A program made the position numbers and the translations under genes. Under the pieces are notes generated by a model. The model was not told where the DNA came from and searched no databases. It worked only from the letters and a program-made list of their open reading frames with translations. Shown one piece after another: positions 61,057-64,000 of a DNA stretch of 64,000 nt (position 1 is its first letter; each line of letters begins with the position of its first letter). The stretch is from Micromonospora sediminimaris (GTDB lineage Bacteria; Actinomycetota; Actinomycetes; Mycobacteriales; Micromonosporaceae): NCBI GenBank assembly GCA_900112325.1, contig FOLJ01000003.1, forward strand, positions 310,001 through 374,000, written 5' to 3'.

Positions 61057-62268
61057 TCAGTGGCGTGACTCGGTCGACGGGGCCGGCGCGTACTCGAGGA
61101 CGACCCCCTTCAGGTATCGCGGGTTGGTGGGAAGATCGGCCGCTCCCACCGCGAACATCAGTGGGCTGCCCGGGACGCTGTCGAGCCCGTGCAGGCTCAT
61201 GCCGACCGCGTCCGGCGGTTGTGGCGCCGGGACGCGGGCCCACCCGCCCGTGCGGTACGTGACGAGCGACGCGCTCGGCGTAGCCGAGTTGTCGATCAGC
61301 CACGGCCGTCCGGCCAGGTCGGTGACCACGTCGGGCAGCGCGCCACCCTGCGCGTATCTGAGCAGTTCGAACGATCCACCGCTCGCGCGCACGGCCAACC
61401 CGCCGTCGCCCACCGCCCACAGATCGCCCGACGAGTGACCCGCGAGCGCGCCGAACGAGGACTCCTCCTCGTTGACGCCCACCTGGACGGTGCGCCAGGC
61501 GGAGCCGTTCCAGTGGAAGAGCAACGGGCCCTTGAAGCCCTGCCACGCGCCGTTGCCGGCGGCCCAGACGTCATCCGGGCCGAAGGCCTTGATCGCGGTG
61601 AAGGTGCAGAAGTTCGGCATCCCACCGAAGGACGTGCCGCCGGTGCGGCATTCGGCGGGCGGCTGGTGTGACCGCCAGGATCGTCCGTCCCACTGCTCGA
61701 TGATCACATCGCTGAGGTCGTTGCCCACCAACCAGGTCTGTCCGCCGCCGACGGTGAGCCCGGTGATCAGTGCATGGCCTCCGCCGTCGCCCCGCGCGAA
61801 CGGCACCTCGCGCCAGGCGCTGCCGTCGTAGTGCAGGACGTGCGTCACCTGCTCCTCCGGGGTGGCGGCGGCGGTGCTGCCCACCGCCCAGACATTCGAC
61901 GGCGAGTCGGCCGCGACGAGGTCGAGCCGACCGTGCCACGAGATCGCCGGCAGCGGCGCGCGGGCCCAGCTTCTTCCGTCCCACTGAAGGATCACCGGGG
62001 TGCCGGTGTCGTCCGGCTGGGCGGGCGAGTAAGCCTCGCTGCCGACGGCCCACGCGTGCCTCGCGTCCACCGACACCACGTCCCACAGCACGCTTGTGGG
62101 CCCGGCCAGCTCCGGCAGCGTGGCCAGTCGCCAGTTGGGTGCCGGCGCGCTGGTGACGACGGCTTCGGACGGTCCGTCGGAGGGGGCCGAGGGGCCCGTG
62201 CCCGCCGGTCCGCCGGTACACCCCGACACCAGCAGGACAACGGCCGTCATCACGGCAATCTTGCGCAT
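61057..62268 (-). CDS. Lipoprotein with WAVG-type beta-propeller-like repeats
   Basis: 403 residues. The signal peptide ends in LLVSGC (lipobox). The mature part has repeating units of the form D.WAVG followed about 25 residues later by W.R.P or similar (HAWAVGSEAY, NVWAVGSTAA, TWLVGNDLS, DVWAAGNGA, DLWAVGDGG), consistent with a beta-propeller of six or seven blades. No catalytic motif recognised; probably a surface binding protein. Confidence 0.82.
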   Translation of the reverse strand: MRKIAVMTAVVLLVSGCTGGPAGTGPSAPSDGPSEAVVTSAPAPNWRLATLPELAGPTSVLWDVVSVDARHAWAVGSEAYSPAQPDDTGTPVILQWDGRSWARAPLPAISWHGRLDLVAADSPSNVWAVGSTAAATPEEQVTHVLHYDGSAWREVPFARGDGGGHALITGLTVGGGQTWLVGNDLSDVIIEQWDGRSWRSHQPPAECRTGGTSFGGMPNFCTFTAIKAFGPDDVWAAGNGAWQGFKGPLLFHWNGSAWRTVQVGVNEEESSFGALAGHSSGDLWAVGDGGLAVRASGGSFELLRYAQGGALPDVVTDLAGRPWLIDNSATPSASLVTYRTGGWARVPAPQPPDAVGMSLHGLDSVPGSPLMFAVGAADLPTNPRYLKGVVLEYAPAPSTESRH

Positions 62269-62440
62269 GGCCTCGATGATCGCATCGCGCTGCCACCGCC
62301 TCCGCCGGACGATGACCTGCTCGTTCCGGTCAGCGCCGGAAACTGGCGAGCACCTCGGCGATCATGCGATGGCCCTGCGCCTCGAGCTTTCCGAACGCCG
62401 GTGACACGGCGGAGACGATACGGGCCGACCGCCGGAACGG

Positions 62441-63967
62441 TCAGCCCCTTCCGGGCTCGGCGCGTTCGACCTTGAGTGCGGTCCACGACACGGGCGGCAG
62501 CTCGACGGTGAGCAGGCCGTCGGCGAGCCGCGCGGTGTCGTTGGTCCGCAGCCCGACCCGGTGCGGGTCGCGCAGGTCGTTGGCGGCGTGTGCGTCGGTG
62601 TCCCAGATCCCCCGGGCCGAGACCGCACCGGTCGGCTGGAACGCGCCGAGGTCGATCGTCACGGTGGTGGCCTCGGTGAGGTGCCGATTCTGCAGGAACA
62701 CCGACAGCTCGGCGCCGTCGCTGGTCGCGGCGGCGGCCACCACCGGCACCGAGCCGAAGGTGGCGGTGGTCGTCTCGTCGGCGTCGGCGAGCACCCGCAG
62801 CGCGTCGCCCCGGGCGGCGTGCGAGGTCACCGAGAACGGGAAGAACGTCGTCTGCCGCCAGGCCGGCCCGCCCGGCTCCGTCATGATCGGCGCGATGACG
62901 TTGACGAGCTGCGCGAGGTTCGCCGAGGTGACCCGGTCGGCGTGGTTGAGCAGGGAGATCAGCAGACCGCCGAGAACCACGGCGTCCGCGACGGTGTACC
63001 GGTCCTCCAGCAGGCGTGGTGCGACCGGCCACTCGTCGATGGTGAACGTGCGGGCCTGTTCCTGCCAGCGGGACATGTACCAGACGTTCCACTCGTCGAA
63101 CGCGAGGTCCACCCGCTTGGCCGAGCGCTTGACCGTGCGTACGTGGTCGACGGTCGCGACCACCGACTCGATGTAGGTGTCCATGTCGACCCCGGAGGCG
63201 AGGAAACTCGCGAGATCCCCGTCGTGTTCCTGGTAGTACGCGTGGCAGGAGATGTAGTCGACGTCGTCGTAGGCGTGGGTCAGCACCACGCGTTCCCACT
63301 CACCGAAGGTCGGCATGCCGCGGCCGGACGATCCGCAGGCGACCAGCTCCAGATCCCGGTCCACCTGGCGCATCGCCTTCGCCGTCATCGACGCGAGCTT
63401 GCCGTAGTCGGTGGCGTCGCGGTGGCCGAGCTGCCAGGGGCCGTCCATCTCGTTGCCGAGGCACCACATGGCGATCCCGAACGGCTTCTCCCGGCCGTTG
63501 GCGGCCCGTTGCGCGGCGCGGGCGGTGCCGGCCGGCAGGTTGGTGTACTCCAGCAGCTCGACGGCTTCCTTCGGGCCCCGGGTGCCGAGGTTCACGGCCA
63601 GCATCAGCTCGCTGCCCACCAGGTCGAGCCAGTGCTGGAACTCGTGCAGGCCGACCTCGTTGGTCTCGGTGGAGTGCCAGGCGAGATCGAGCCGGCGCGG
63701 CCGCTCGCCCACCGGCCCGACACCGTCCTCCCAGTTGTAGCCGGAGACGAAGTTGCCGCCCGGGTACCGGACCGTGCTGACCCCGAGTTCCTTGACCAGA
63801 TCGATCACGTCGCGCCGGAATCCGTCCGGTCCGGCGCTCGGATGCCCGGGCTCGTGGATGCCGTCGTAGATGTGGCGACCCAGGTGCTCGACGAAACCGC
63901 CGAAGAGTCGGCGACGGACCGGGCCGATGGTGAAGGCCGGGTTGATGGTGAGGTGCGCGCGGGGCAT
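62441..63967 (-). CDS. Alpha-N-arabinofuranosidase, GH51
   Basis: 508 residues, full family length. Acid/base E173 in WCLGNEMDGPW and nucleophile E292 in AFDEWNVWY; FGGFVEHLGRHIYDGI and VRYPGGNFVSGYNWEDGVGP are typical N-terminal GH51 blocks. No signal peptide, so it acts inside the cell on imported arabino-oligosaccharides, releasing L-arabinose. ATG 63967 has AGGAG about 5 bases upstream. Transport or regulatory genes, if any, lie beyond the window edge. Confidence 0.95.
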   Translation of the reverse strand: MPRAHLTINPAFTIGPVRRRLFGGFVEHLGRHIYDGIHEPGHPSAGPDGFRRDVIDLVKELGVSTVRYPGGNFVSGYNWEDGVGPVGERPRRLDLAWHSTETNEVGLHEFQHWLDLVGSELMLAVNLGTRGPKEAVELLEYTNLPAGTARAAQRAANGREKPFGIAMWCLGNEMDGPWQLGHRDATDYGKLASMTAKAMRQVDRDLELVACGSSGRGMPTFGEWERVVLTHAYDDVDYISCHAYYQEHDGDLASFLASGVDMDTYIESVVATVDHVRTVKRSAKRVDLAFDEWNVWYMSRWQEQARTFTIDEWPVAPRLLEDRYTVADAVVLGGLLISLLNHADRVTSANLAQLVNVIAPIMTEPGGPAWRQTTFFPFSVTSHAARGDALRVLADADETTTATFGSVPVVAAAATSDGAELSVFLQNRHLTEATTVTIDLGAFQPTGAVSARGIWDTDAHAANDLRDPHRVGLRTNDTARLADGLLTVELPPVSWTALKVERAEPGRG

Positions 63968-64000
63968 GGGGCTCCTAACGATGATCACTCACGATAACGT

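Noticed and set aside
59038..61068. 676-codon plus-strand frame over the MpaB-like and phosphotransferase genes
   Set aside because: Lies antisense to two recognisable genes and has low-complexity Val/Gly/Gln/Arg composition typical of shadow frames.
63975..64000. ACGATAACGT near the right edge as a LacI operator for the GH51 gene
   Set aside because: Only a half-site is visible before the window ends and no symmetric partner can be confirmed.

Overview
The window is very GC-rich actinobacterial chromosome. Coding is dense and strongly biased to G/C in third positions, GTG and TTG starts are common, and many adjacent genes share ATGA or GTGA stop/start overlaps. The gene content points to Micromonosporaceae, probably Micromonospora or a close relative: a DUF5753 regulator, mycothiol-dependent enzymes, a desferrioxamine locus with IdeR/DmdR1-type control, AMIN-like and GerMN lipoproteins, and intergenic hairpins with GATCATGC-type ends. 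I saw no rRNA, tRNA, CRISPR array, insertion sequence or prophage.

Layout. 1-9300: regulators and housekeeping (DUF5753 regulator tail, LacI regulator with a clear promoter and twin operator, Ser/Thr kinase, nitrilase, DedA protein, tyrosine phosphatase, short UvrA-type ABC protein with a divergent double-MerR regulator). 9300-15700: secreted and cell-wall functions (a duplicated secreted protein, two paralogous D-Ala-D-Ala carboxypeptidases sharing a 132-bp identical tract, a VanX-type dipeptidase, a PHB depolymerase-like esterase). 15700-23000: an ion channel and a complete mrp Na+/H+ antiporter operon (A/B fusion, C, D, E, F, G) with overlapping genes. 23000-31750: RtcB, an uncharacterised protein, an MFS pump, a truncated pseudogene, a TetR/monooxygenase pair with two operators, an NLP-type (GHRHDWE) secreted protein and a mycothiol enzyme. 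31800-37000: a response regulator/kinase/GerMN-lipoprotein operon, a secreted AMIN-like protein and a snapalysin-trypsin double protease. 37100-38150: a TRM11-like methyltransferase.

38260-46570 is the part most likely to be an undescribed system. A seven-gene operon combines GTP cyclohydrolase II, a RibD-type reductase, a 6-pyruvoyltetrahydropterin-synthase-fold protein that has lost its catalytic residues, a glycosyltransferase, a methyltransferase, an MDR dehydrogenase and a UPF0104 membrane protein. It faces a CDP-alcohol phosphatidyltransferase and a membrane sulfatase-family enzyme. Together they suggest a GTP-derived pyrimidine or pterin compound that is glycosylated, methylated and perhaps membrane-linked.

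46740-58840 is a desferrioxamine-type siderophore locus. One IdeR/DmdR1-type iron box at 52358-52376 separates a leftward operon (two FecCD permeases, ATPase, penicillin acylase, acyltransferase) from a rightward series (binding lipoprotein, then desA, desB, desC, desD). 58900-64000 holds an MpaB-like oxygenase, an APH-like kinase, a lipoprotein with WAVG-type repeats and a GH51 arabinofuranosidase at the right edge. Intergenic gaps hold a scattered family of 50-90-bp imperfect palindromes.
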